From: Botrytis cinerea B05.10
Lineage: Eukaryota; Ascomycota; Leotiomycetes; Helotiales; Sclerotiniaceae
DNA: 64,000 nt
Direction of reading: 5' to 3'
Assembly: GCF_000143535.2 (NCBI RefSeq)
Contig: NC_037312.1
Coordinates: forward strand, 2,976,001-3,040,000
Made by a program: the position numbers and the translations under genes
The notes under the pieces: generated by a model
Databases searched by the model: none
What the model saw: only the letters and a program-made list of their open reading frames with translations
What the model was told of the DNA's origin: nothing
Shown here: piece by piece, positions 31,341 to 43,018 of the stretch
How positions within the stretch are numbered: the stretch's first letter is position 1
Layout of the letters: each line of letters begins with the position of its first letter

Positions 31341-34300
31341 ATGAGTACCCAGGCCGCTGCAGTATCCAGGCAAAGAGCCGAGGCCGCTGAATACTCATTT
31401 GCTGAAGCTCTGTCGTTGAGCTCCAAGGACTCCTTCCAACTTTTATCAAAAGGAGAATTAGGCTTACCACCATCTCCCAATAGTCCAAGTACCAATCACA
31501 ATACTTATAGCATTTTTCCCGAAAGAACGTTGGCTGAAAGAACTCTTCCCGAAAAAACAGTCCCTAGAAATCTTGCGCCACCCCCGCAGCAAAAACAAAT
31601 CATGGCACCACCAACGCCAAATTCCGGAAAGTTCTCCAAAGCCCAAGCACAATGTATGCAGCTCTGCCTGAAGACGACAGCTCTCAGCGATCGCATTTCG
31701 GTCAGGGTGTTGGAATATCTTACAACGGTGAAGGAGCTACCTCAAGGTTTCGAAGCCCTTGCCCATGACTTTCTCGACACCTGTCACATTCTTTTTTCAA
31801 TCGAAGCTGGACTCGAAGAATGCAACCATCATGTACAAAACTTCCCAATCGAAATGATCACCGAGCTTGATCACAAATTCCGGGCCACCCAGGCGAATTT
31901 CCAAGTGTTCTACCAATTGCTTGCTAAATTTCTTCACCATGAAAACGTGGGAAGTTTCAAGCGAGGATGGGGAAAAATATTCAGCAATACTCCAAATGAC
32001 ATTAGAAAAATGGCCGGCACATTGAGTAAAACAAGAGATGATTTGAGGATGAGCGCACTGGTTTTCCAATGGAGTTTGGGGAATGATAAGATTGAGAAGG
32101 AGTTGGGTATTGGTTACCTTGGCTTAGCTGCAGCGCTCAATAGAATGGATGAAAAGGCTGGGCGCAAACCTAGCAAGACTTCGGAAAGCTCAAGTTCTAC
32201 GCCAATCATGCCATCGCCACTTGGACTAGGAAACAGCGACGCTAGTAGTCATTACAGTGTTCAAGCACCACAAGTGCCACTTCAAAATTTCCCTCTTCCC
32301 CCACAAGCCACCACTGGATGGCCCGGTAGAACATCTTCTAGTCAACATCCGGAGTCCTTCGCAGATAGAACATCAGCTAGAGATGCTTCCTTGCTCCTGG
32401 GTTCAAATCTTCAACAATACAACACGAATAGTGTTCATACACCTATGAGTCCACAAACAGTCGCTTCGCACGATTCCGGTGAGAGATCGTATACAGACTT
32501 GATCAATTCATTTGATAACCATCATTTAAACCATCACATTGATGATGCCCGATCACATACAGAGACTATTGAATCTGGCAGTCTCATCAAGGATGTCGAT
32601 GGAATGATGATAAACCCTTCCCAGGCAATCAGACTCAAGGCGGATCCCGACAACATGCCACGTTGGAGTCCTCGAGGTAGTGCGGGCTCAAATACTGGAC
32701 CTATGAAAGCTGCTTTGATCTCTGCTATTCGTGACAAAAACCACAAAGCCGTAGAGAAGCTATTGGATGGCGGTGTACCAGCAAACACAGGGTCGGAAGT
32801 CAATGCCCTTAAAGAGGCAATTCTAGCTCATGATGCGGAGACCGTACGGTTACTACTCACTTTTGGCGCCAACCCGAACGAACATGATAGGGATGGAATT
32901 ACACCTTTGAGAGCATCTGTTGATAAATCTTTCCTGGCCGGGGCTACCACACTTTTAAAATATGGGGCTGATCCCAATCTTGTTGCCGGTATCGATATGG
33001 AATCACCCCTCGCTGTATCAGTTACGCGGAACATGGTTGGCTTCTCACATCTCTTCTTGATTTACAATGGTGACGCCAATCACGCTACCTCAAATGGTAA
33101 CACTCTTCTCATCTCTTCTATCAACAAGAAGACATCTAAAAAATTCATGGAACTACTACTCAAATATGGCGCAAACCCAAATGCTAAAAGTAAGGAAGGA
33201 AAAACTGCTCTGTTTGAAGCCATCACATGTGGAAGAGCAGATATTGTCTCTATCTTGTTGGAAAATGGAGCGGACCCCAATCTCCCAGGCCCGAAACACA
33301 TGCTATGGCCTGCAACCTACCAAACCGCTTGTCTCCAATATCTCCTTACACACGGAGCGGATCCCAAGAAATGCCCAGGAATCATGGAATTGGCAACCAG
33401 TATCAACAATATCGAGTCAGTCCGTACTCTTCTTACACATGGAGTTGATCCCAATGCCAAAAAAGATGGCGTGTACACTCCATTATGCACATCAATCCGA
33501 GATGACCGACCAGATATTTTCCAGCTCTTACTTAGCAATAAAGCTGATCCCAACACTATGGCAAGTGAATATCCAGCCTGGAAATGTGTTACCCATAATC
33601 GGATCCATTTTCTTCCTGCCTTAGTAAGTGCCGGCGCAGATATTCACAACCCTAAAGGTATTGCCGAAATGGCAGTAAGCTGCAATAACATGGAAGCACT
33701 CAATTGGCTTCTCGACCAGGGCGTAAACCCCAATGACAAGTCCGCGAAAGGAATGTCACCCCTCACAACCGCTATCCGCGAAGAACGTCTGGAGATGATT
33801 GATCTCCTCCTATTGCGTGGAGCAGATGTTAATGTTAGAGGTCAAGACTGGCCTGTTTGCATGGCAGTTCGAAGTCCTCAGATTCTCAAACGCATTCTGT
33901 CTGTAATGCCAGAACCTCGTGCTTACAAAGGAGTCCTGGAAATGGCCGTTCATGCAAATCAGTTAGAATCTGTCAAGTTACTTCTCGCAGCTGGCGTGTC
34001 AGTTGAGGACAAAAACGGTGGAGTCTTTTCACCTCTTACAACCGCCATTCGCGAAGACCGTAAAGAAATCGTCAGCTACCTCCTCAATGAAGCGGGTGCA
34101 GATATCAATGCTCCTGGTGAGCATCTACCTATCGTCAAAGCACTTCGTCGTTATCAAGGAGGCGACACGGACATGATTGAACTGTTATTAGATCATGGTG
34201 CAGATCCGAATAAAATCTATAGAGGCTGGAATGCAATTATGCAAGCGATTGAAAATGGAGATGCGGAAATTCTAAAACTGGTCGCGGGAAAAGCGGGAGT

Positions 34301-34406
34301 TAATTTAGAGGCAAAGGATGAAATGGGGAGAACGGTTAGTGATATCGCAGCTAGCAGGGGATGGAATGAGGCCGTCACTATTTTGCACGACAACATGTCT
34401 TTGTGA
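31341..34406 (+). CDS. Large ankyrin-repeat protein with helical N-terminal domain
   Basis: This is 1021 residues from a single exon. Residues 1-100 are disordered (ERTLAERTLPEKTVP). Residues about 105-275 form a helical domain (FSKAQAQCMQLCLKTTALSD and onward) resembling the N-terminal domains seen in fungal ankyrin and STAND proteins. A Ser/Gln/His-rich linker runs to about 450. From about 452 to the end I count roughly 18 ankyrin repeats, many with the LLLxxGADPN signature. Repeats from residue 681 on show a higher-order period: three modules of three ankyrins each, starting at 681 (IMELATS), 774 (IAEMAVS) and 865 (VLEMAVH). The protein should mediate protein-protein contacts in the cytosol. 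Ligand unknown. No break or frameshift seen. Confidence 0.88.
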   Translation: MSTQAAAVSRQRAEAAEYSFAEALSLSSKDSFQLLSKGELGLPPSPNSPSTNHNTYSIFPERTLAERTLPEKTVPRNLAPPPQQKQIMAPPTPNSGKFSKAQAQCMQLCLKTTALSDRISVRVLEYLTTVKELPQGFEALAHDFLDTCHILFSIEAGLEECNHHVQNFPIEMITELDHKFRATQANFQVFYQLLAKFLHHENVGSFKRGWGKIFSNTPNDIRKMAGTLSKTRDDLRMSALVFQWSLGNDKIEKELGIGYLGLAAALNRMDEKAGRKPSKTSESSSSTPIMPSPLGLGNSDASSHYSVQAPQVPLQNFPLPPQATTGWPGRTSSSQHPESFADRTSARDASLLLGSNLQQYNTNSVHTPMSPQTVASHDSGERSYTDLINSFDNHHLNHHIDDARSHTETIESGSLIKDVDGMMINPSQAIRLKADPDNMPRWSPRGSAGSNTGPMKAALISAIRDKNHKAVEKLLDGGVPANTGSEVNALKEAILAHDAETVRLLLTFGANPNEHDRDGITPLRASVDKSFLAGATTLLKYGADPNLVAGIDMESPLAVSVTRNMVGFSHLFLIYNGDANHATSNGNTLLISSINKKTSKKFMELLLKYGANPNAKSKEGKTALFEAITCGRADIVSILLENGADPNLPGPKHMLWPATYQTACLQYLLTHGADPKKCPGIMELATSINNIESVRTLLTHGVDPNAKKDGVYTPLCTSIRDDRPDIFQLLLSNKADPNTMASEYPAWKCVTHNRIHFLPALVSAGADIHNPKGIAEMAVSCNNMEALNWLLDQGVNPNDKSAKGMSPLTTAIREERLEMIDLLLLRGADVNVRGQDWPVCMAVRSPQILKRILSVMPEPRAYKGVLEMAVHANQLESVKLLLAAGVSVEDKNGGVFSPLTTAIREDRKEIVSYLLNEAGADINAPGEHLPIVKALRRYQGGDTDMIELLLDHGADPNKIYRGWNAIMQAIENGDAEILKLVAGKAGVNLEAKDEMGRTVSDIAASRGWNEAVTILHDNMSL

Positions 34407-37400
34407 GAGTGAGGTAGGGATTGCAACGGGAAACAGGGATTCTGGATTTGTTCTCAATAGCCGGGCGTTTGGAATCGGAAACACTTGGACTTTTTTGCAT
34501 GGCTGGGAAGGTTGGGGGTAGATGGAGCATTCATTTGTACATAGATTATTTTGTGCTTGTTCTTTTTGACTACAATGATTACCCCTCCTTTGATATAAAT
34601 CAATCTATATTCATTTCTAATATTTGAACGTCTTTTCGATATTGACTCTGTCTAATATATTTAACTTTTATCTATCACACTACGAAATCCATGTCGAAAC
34701 ACAAACCCCATTAAAATTCCACACATTCCCATCCTCTTGGAATCACACCCAACAGATATTAAAAACTCCACTTCTGGCAGTCGTATACCAACAATTAGCA
34801 ATTGATCGTCAAAAATTAAGATTGATTTTCAGATCATCGTTGATCCATCTACGCATCTCATCCACTTCATCCACTTCATCTCCGAAACCTTGGACATCTT
34901 CCTCGCCGAGCTCGCCTAGGGGTTATCATTCCTCCTGGCAGGGATTCTCTAGCTAATCACCGACCCCGGATCAACCGAAGGAAAATCTATTCATCTATCA
35001 ATACCATGGATCCACAAAGAAGGCCTAGGCTTTTTTAAAATTTCGGAGCCTTGTGAGGCGAGGGGTGTTAGCACGGTCAGTGAGTTCCTGTCACTTTTCA
35101 ATACCCACTTCACGGCATGTGTAACAATTTATTGGGGAGTCTCGGAGGATCATTTGAGAAGGGAAATTTTACTCGAAATTCTTTCCTCTCTTGTCTTTGC
35201 GAGATGGGAAGTGGTTAGTGGTATGGTTTGGGAGTTGGATGGTTAGTTGGTTGGCAGTTGGTTGGTTGGAAGACGGAAATTCCCGTTCTTGGTTTAGTGG
35301 TCTCGTATTGTGTATTTGTGTTTAAAACGCTATGCAACGCCACACTGCTAGATTATGGGCGTGCTTGCTTTTGACGTGAATAATGCACGTAGCACGTGGC
35401 GAAGGTGCAAACGAGTGGGGGCGCATTCGATGGGGTGCAGAGTGGGTGGGATGGATGTCAGCACTTAAAAATAACGGCATTATTCCGAGGATTTTAGTCG
35501 GTGGTTTAAGTTGGTATTTTGAGATACGGGACGACGAGGTTATGGGATGGAGATAGATTGATGAGTTTGTTGTTTCTTATGGATTGACAAATGAATGGAA
35601 GTAGTACTTCGTCAGTAAGGAGGAAAATGAAGATGAGTGTACCGGTGTGTATTTAATAGATGTCAAGCGATGCAAGCAAGCGCATGTATAGGTATCAGCC
35701 GAGTTTTCGGTACGGAATTTGAGATTCTTGTGTGAAGGTCTCTTATCGACATGTAATTCCGCCAGTTGCAGGGAAACCAAACTATCGTGTATCAAGTGAG
35801 ACCGTATATATGACGGCTGTCAAGAAAAAGACAGGATCTTCATTCTGATTTCTTGGGGTGAACTGCAAGTGCGTCGGTGCGCATTGCATGGACGAAGAGC
35901 ACCTCACGCCAGTGGGTGCATGGACATGCGGGAGACTTCCCGACTTCGAAACTTCTTACTATCGTAGGTACATCAGCCTCCAATTGATTGATGTCAAGAT
36001 TTATGATTTCATTCTTTGTTCTAGAATGATCCATAACCCAAATCGTAAAGCACTCCTATCAATAACCATTCGAACAAGATCTCTAAATTCGATCCCATTA
36101 GTGTCCCTCCAGTCTGTGCACCCACTAACCCGATACATCGATATAGTGCCGTGATTGGTATTTGAAGCTGTTCAAACTACCGGGTAGCCTGCATGTCTGC
36201 ATTCCAAATACAACAGTGAGATCTAGATTTGAAGCCGCCTTCGGTTGAACTCTATTTTGCATTCTATTCCCGTCTACTTTACCGTGCCTGTCGTCGATGA
36301 GAGTTGAATAGTTGATCGGGAGAAAGAATCGATTGTCTTATACATAGAGCTTTTCAAGTATACTCTAGGTAGTAAACGACTCAAGCGACAGGCTCAAAGG
36401 ATACTTTCTCGTTAGTACGGAGAACCGAGAAGATAGTTCTCCAGAAGATTGCGAAAGGTTGAGAAGTCTCATCAAACGCAGAGATAATGGTTCCCAGCAA
36501 GGCAAATGATGAACCATATCCCTGATTAGATGTATATGAGATTTGAAGTGAGATCTCGCATAATCCTGTGATGCATTTTGGTCTCTTGGGATAGGTTGAC
36601 AATATCATCAGTATAAGAAATAGCAGAGTAGCAGAGTACATTGAAAACAATCAAATGAGGGGGAATTCTTGTTAGAGCCTCATCTTTCAACAGCTTAACT
36701 TGACTGCATATATACATTTAAAAGAGATCAAAGGTACAAATCAAAGACTATCTAAACTTTCCCCCTTCCAAGACAACAAACAGCAATACACACAGCAAGA
36801 ACATCAATCAGAGTACCGACAACACCTCAAAATACAACACGACCAACACAACCAACACATCAAAAAATTCACCAAAAGAACATTATTCCACCAACCTAAT
36901 TCCGCCAAAGGTTCTCCAAAGATGGAATCAATAATATTAGAAGATTTCACAACAACACAGCTATTTGCTAGAGTGAGCAGGATCTAGTCCTACAACAACT
37001 AAGATGCAACATCATCCGTCAAAGAGCAATAAATACGCCTAAAAAAAGAAACAACGGCCTTGATCCCCGAGGCGATCTATTGATCTAGGTCCTGCTCGCC
37101 GACAAAACATGGCAAGTTATTTTTGCTTCTGCTTTCTTTGGATTGGGACTGCTAGCATTTTTCTTTCCTCTGGGTAGCAGATTTTGCTATATCACAGGAT
37201 GATATTTAAGAGAAGCAAAGCAACAGTAATGAATATTTTATTTACTGTGTTGTTAACCTTAACTTTTGCTTTTTGCTTAAGTTGATACCGATGTAATTGC
37301 GGGGTTAGAGATTCTCCTTTTACAACTCGTTTATTGTCGCACGTCAGATTGGGAAATGTGATAACAGAATGGGGTGATCAGTTGATTCAATATTCTATGT

Positions 37401-38438
37401 TTGAAGCATGGACTAGCTGGGAGTCGGGGTGAATGACCTCTGTTGTTGTATGCGGGATACCCATTTTTGAAGATGAATGTTTGAGCAGTGCATTCTGATG
37501 TTTGCTTTTCGTGGTCGTGCCTCATTTTGAGTACTGCCAAATAGTGAAGAGATTGAATTGCAAGGTTGAATATTGCTCGATGGGAAGAGTGGACGGCAAA
37601 AGGGCTATTTAGTTGGTATAACTTATGACCGTCTATTGTTTGAAGATTCATCGTTAGAACAAGACTAGATTAACTGGTCATGAATCACCTTGGATCTTCA
37701 GCAGGTGAGACTTCAACAAAGATTTTTTTCTTTCGTTTAGCTAATACGATTAACCAATGGATCAAATTCTATGACAGAGAAGGTGTTTGTTTTACTATGC
37801 CACGAAATGTGAGAATTAGTAAATTGGATCAATACTCTACACTTTTATACATGAACGTAGATTATCTATCATCCTAATGATCGCTGTATTTTTTAGGACA
37901 AACAAATGTCCGTAGAAATTAGACTTGAGTACCATAATTATTCAAGTCTTGAGACTATTTGGGAGCGCGTAAGTGCTTTCAATATTCCCTTCAATCATGA
38001 TTTGAGTCGACCAATCAACTCAAACTAATTCGCCCTTTTATTATATCACAATCCCCGAACCACTTCTGCACACGCAACGAAAAACCACAATAACATATCC
38101 CTCTACCTCTTCTTCCTTCTCATCCATACCTCCAACAACAATACTTTCATGAAACCAAACAACCATCAAATCCATGTCTTCAACACTTCACACTCCAAAT
38201 CACCAAACCTCATCACAAACCCCCATAAATTCTCCACGCCAAACCCCTCTCGCTTCAAGAACCAGTAAGATAAATCATGTCTTCTGCACCCCTTTTCCAT
38301 TCCTCAAAGTCCTCAGAAGATAAAAAAAAATACTGCTCACGTCAATAAAGCCAGTTTTCGATCCATCACACCACCAAATCAGACTTCTCAACCTGGGGAA
38401 ATTCCTTGAACTCCAGGTGCGCCATTATCTCGAGCATT
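34407..38438. other. Gene-poor region, about 4 kb
   Basis: AT-rich, with short simple repeats such as TCCACTTCA at about 34855-34880 and GGTTGGTTGG at about 35240-35275. Open frames on both strands are short and overlapping and look random. I see no transposon ends, no long repeat and no RNA gene. Confidence 0.45.
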
Positions 38439-38898
38439 ATGGCCAAAAAACGTGCGAAGGAAGATTTTGGTGGTGGTGTTTCGGCGGGGTTGAAAGGTTT
38501 GGGGGATATTTTTTGTAGGGCTTCTCGTGTGAGTTTTCTTTTTTTTTTAAATTTTTTAAATTTACGTGGGAGGATTTACGAAGTATACGATTCAGCACAG
38601 TAAAGAGACTAAGCTATCCAGTCTTCCCAAAGAAAAATCGACGGACTTGGATATGAATATGGAAAAGCCTATTACTTTCTCTTTGGGCAACAAAAATGAT
38701 GAGGGGGATTTCGTTCGCAGATATAATGATACTGATGATACTGAAGACTGGGATAGAGATCAAAAGTTAAAACGGACAGTTGTGTCTTGTAAATATAAAC
38801 CTCACAAAGAGGGCAGTCCAGCTTCTTTGCAGCAATCACAAGAGGCGATTATTTCTGCTCTGTCTGGTTACCATATGTGTCAAAACATTTTAAATTGA
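38439..38898 (+). CDS. Possible small two-exon gene (unknown)
   Basis: Exon 38439-38528 encodes MAKKRAKEDFGGGVSAGLKG and onward; a donor CGT/GTGAGT and an acceptor GATTCAG at 38595 join it in frame to 38596-38898, giving 130 residues. The intron would be 67 nt with a T-rich tract. The N-terminus is basic and amphipathic; the second exon is charged (DTDDTEDWDRDQK). No domain is recognised. Codon use is plausible but the case rests on splice signals alone. Confidence 0.3.
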
Positions 38899-41148
38899 TC
38901 ACCTCTCGAAAATACTACCAAACCATCCCATGGCAGGATGAGAGGTTCATATTAAGGTGTAGTTTGGGAGGAAAGCGGCCAGACGTTCTCTTTCTGACAG
39001 AAATAGACGGGATATGAATTTCTCAAATATGATTGAGAATTCTATCTCGCCTTCGGTAATAGCAGGATCCGAAACTTGCATTCAAGCTATGATACAGTCG
39101 AAATTTTTTGGTGACTCAAATGTGGTAACAAAAGCATTCTCACTCTTTGGATCCCAAAATTTCAGGTGTGCAGGCGGTTGTTGTTCTTTAGTTTCAGTTC
39201 TAATCGCAAGTTATGTGTCTCTGAGTTGGGTAATAGCTAGAGACTTAGTCTGCACAGCAAGGATTTATACTCGTTGACAACGACGAAGCACCTATACGAA
39301 CCCTACTTAGAAAATTATGACCACCCCTAGCACCAGAGTTCTCAATGCATACCCCATTGTTTGGAGCCCAAAGTTTTTGACAAAAGTCAAACATTTTACA
39401 ATCAACCGGTGACTGGACTTGGAAGATTCGCTGGAAACAGACCACATTTTGTGTCGTTAGTGCTGATTTAGGAGATGCAGATAATATCGAGTAGACATGC
39501 AGTTATTGACCTCGTTGATAAATAACCTGCGCCAGAATGCCTAGGTCAATGATTTAACACCCAGCAGAGGATCGGAAACTACTACTTTTGATAGACCTGG
39601 GGATTTCTTTCCGCAATAATGTAGCGTCTAGTTCTCGGTTCGAAGTATCAGTCACTGCAATTACTTCTGGGGTCATCTCGCCAATGACTGCAATCAAGTT
39701 AATCCTTCTTCGACTCTTCAAACTCTCGATTATTCGAGCGCTGGCATATCCGAGGAGGACGAATTATTTGGGCTTTACTTCTCAAGACAGTCGTATCTCT
39801 CGTACTCAAAACAGCTACCATTGTAGACACATCACATACTAACGCTATCATTTGAACTAGCACTCGAAAGATTCCGGAGATGATGCATCAATAGCATGAA
39901 TCACATCTTTGAGAAAAGTACGTGCAGACGTTGGTTTTACCGCGTGAGCAAGTTTTCAACTCTGGTTTCACCAACTTCCCATATCGTTAGCTCACACAGC
40001 CGTAAGCGGCAAGTTCATATCAATTCTAAGGAGTCATGGGATAGTAATGAGGTCGAAAGATAGAAGGAAGAGGAGAATATGGCTGAGCTAGATAATTCTT
40101 GTTCAGGTGATCGTGATAGCCATCTTATCTCAAACTGCATGCGGGAAAATTGTCGAGGAATAGAAAAGATTCTGACGATATGAAGCAATGAAATGAGATA
40201 GATAGAAAAGGTCCAAGGGAAAGAGGACTTGGATTCAGAATCGAATACAGGGGATAAGGAGAGATTAAGGTCACTCTTCCCGTGTGTTGCTTTGAAGGTT
40301 TCTCTAACTAGATCTGAAGGAAGTCTCGATCATACATTTTCCATCTTTAGACAAACGAACTAAAAGATGGATTGGAATCGACTTTACCGTCGCTTGATAC
40401 CCCTATCTAGAGCACCTGAACCGGAGGAAATGGTATGTTTTTTTGTGTCTTGTTTGATTAGCCATTGCTGTGATTAGCATTTTAATTCTCTGAAATATTC
40501 AATACCTACCGTAAAAGATTATAATAAGTATCAATAATCATAATCATTCAAGCGCCCTTCACGTAGCTCTCCGCAAGCAATTATCCATAGCCGTTTTAAG
40601 GTTTTGAGGGCTGAAGACGAGGTCGGATTAGGCGACTCGTCTACATTTATAGTGATATGCAATTGAGACCAAATGTCTGTAGCACCAAAGACTTCACAAT
40701 GTGAGTAAATTGTATAAAATCAGTAACCTAAACAATGTTTCGTCATTTTCATTTGTAGAATTGTGGATTTGCAAACACATTGAAATCCATCGGCCCCGAG
40801 GTCTGTTTTGAGAGAAAGTTGATTGCACAGCCACACTGAAGCCAAGATTTCTCACCACCATAACATAAAAATACGTCATTGTGGTTTTGGCTGTTCCCTC
40901 CCCTACCAGTACAGTGCAGGTACTCTCATCACACAAACAGCAAGTAAATCACAACGTGATGAATATTCCAGCCTGACTGATATCATCTTCATTTAACTCG
41001 ATATTCTTTTCCAAGGAAGGAACAATGTTCTACAAAAACACCATCAGCACAACTCAAACTCCCTAACAGATAATATACCTCCTTTCTTTCTTCTGAACGA
41101 AACAAACGACCACCAAGTACGCGGCAAAATTGCCATTCACACCCACAA
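38899..41148. other. Gene-poor region, about 2.2 kb, upstream of the PTEN-type gene
   Basis: No strong gene. A spliceable short frame at 40367-40432 is described among the findings. The last few hundred bases, C- and A-rich, should be the promoter of the phosphatase gene. Confidence 0.45.
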
Positions 41149-43018
41149 ATGGCCTCGCTCCTTCGTCAAATTGTCGCAGGTCCGCGTTCTCGACACCCAG
41201 AAGCAGGACTGGATCTCTGCTACGTAACACCTAATATAATTGCGACGTCTGGACCCAGCGGCACATATCCGCAACGCGCATATCGCAATCCGCTCGATCA
41301 ACTCGTTACATTCCTCGATTATAAACATGGGAAAGAGGGATGGATGATTTGGGAATTCAGGGCCGAGGGGACTGGATATCCGGATGAGGAGGTGAGAGGG
41401 AGAGTGAGACATTGGCCATGGCCGGATCATCACCCGCCGCCCTTTAAGTTGGTTCCGGGGATTGTGGGAGGAATGAGGAATTGGCTGGAGGGGGCGGGAG
41501 ATGGTGAGGGGAAGGATGAGAAGAAAGAGGGGGGGAGGGTGGTAGTTGTTCACTGTAAGGCTGGGAAGGGGAGAAGTGGCACAATGGCTTGCAGTTATTT
41601 GATTGCGGAGTGTGGATGGAAGGCATCTGAGGCACTTGCGCGATTTACAGAGAGAAGAATGAGACCTGGTTTTGGACAGGGAGTCTCGATACCAAGTCAG
41701 TTGAGATGGGTTGGATATGTGGATCGGTGGACACAATCTGGAAAACATTATGTTGATCGCCAAATTGAGATTATGGAAGTACATGTTTGGGGATTAAGGG
41801 ATGGTGTGAAAGTCCAGGTCGAAGGATATGTTGACGAAGGCAAAACAATCAAATTATTCCACGTCTTTACAAAGAAGGAGAGAGTAGTGGTAGAAGGGGA
41901 TACACCTGGTAGTGGCGGAATCAAGAATATGATATCCGACATGGCAGGGTTTGGAAATCAAGATAAAATCGCAACATCCAAGACCACAGATCGAATCGAA
42001 GAACCCAAAAATCTCAAACCAACACCACGAGCTACGGAACCTAATCCCAGCGAATCAGAAACAGATTCGGAAACTGGGGGAGGAGCAGTCATTTTCAAAC
42101 CTTCTACAAGAGTTATTCTTCCTACGAGCGATGTCAATATCGATTTCGAACGCAGGAATAAAGCTTCCATGGGTTGGACAATGGTTACAGCTGTTGCTCA
42201 CGTATGGTTTAATGCATATTTCGAAGGTAACGGACCTGAAAAGAATGGCAAGCCAGAGGAAAATGGTATATTCGAGATTGAATGGGATAAAATGGATGGA
42301 ATCAAAGGTTCTTCTCGTAAAGGGACAAGAGCCTTGGATAAACTGGCCGTAGTTTGGAAAGTCTATGACCCTGAACCAGGTCGTGGTAGAAAAGAAAGTA
42401 TCATTGAAGAACCAGGCCGAAATTCCCCAGTCCCCGAAGTCCAAGCCGCAGATTGGAAGGGAGAAAATGAAGTTTCTCCTACCAATGGGCAGAGGGATTT
42501 AGGACTCCGAACAGAAAGTCCAGCGAGCGCGGAAGTTAGTAAGGCGAGTAGTATGAATGAGGCTGAGAAGGAAAAAGAAGAGAGGAGAGATGAAGAGGGG
42601 TTGAAAGTCTCGAGTCCAACCGGAGAAGAGGATTTACAGTTGGATATTACAAGTTTACCGAAACCGGAAGGAAACGCACCGGTGCCGGATTTGGAACAGA
42701 TTAATCAGGGACTCGATACGGCGACGTCGACGACGATGAATCATGAGGCGAGGAAGTGAGTGCAATTTTCGGAACGGGGATGCGATGACGGAAGGGAAAT
42801 TACTGACTGTGGGATGTAGAGATGTAGGGAATCAGAATCGGAGTGAGGTTTCGGAAAAGAAAGGAGTGCATAATATAGATGATATACCGAATGCACCACC
42901 TGTGTCTACAATCTCAACTGCGGACTTACCGGGTGGTGTGCCGGAGGATCAGATGAAAAATGCAAAGGGTCACAAGTTGGGTCATTTGCAGAGTGTTAAT
43001 AGGATTATTGATTCGTAG
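41149..43018 (+). CDS. PTEN-type lipid/dual-specificity phosphatase
   Basis: Exons 41149-42755 and 42820-43018 (donor GTGAGT, acceptor TGTAG) give 601 residues. The enzyme should remove the 3-phosphate of PtdIns(3,4,5)P3, opposing PI3-kinase signalling at the inner membrane. YVTPNIIATSGPSGTY followed by YRNPLDQLVTFLDYKH matches the PTEN N-terminus. The general-acid loop is WPDH (Asp93) and the active-site loop HCKAGKGRSG has its nucleophile at Cys136, with the two lysines typical of PTEN that prefer acidic lipids; PTEN has Thr where this has Ser. IPSQLRWVGYVDRW follows. Residues about 200-400 fit a C2-like domain interrupted by a disordered acidic insert. An Asp/Glu/Lys-rich insert lies between the acid loop and the P-loop (116-128). 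The C-terminal 180 residues are disordered; the last exon adds 66 residues that a single-exon reading would miss. Confidence 0.88.

Noticed and set aside
34407..41148. Possible transposon or RIP-mutated relic in the gene-poor region
   Set aside because: I found no terminal repeats, reverse-transcriptase or transposase motifs; AT-richness alone is not enough without a computed RIP index.
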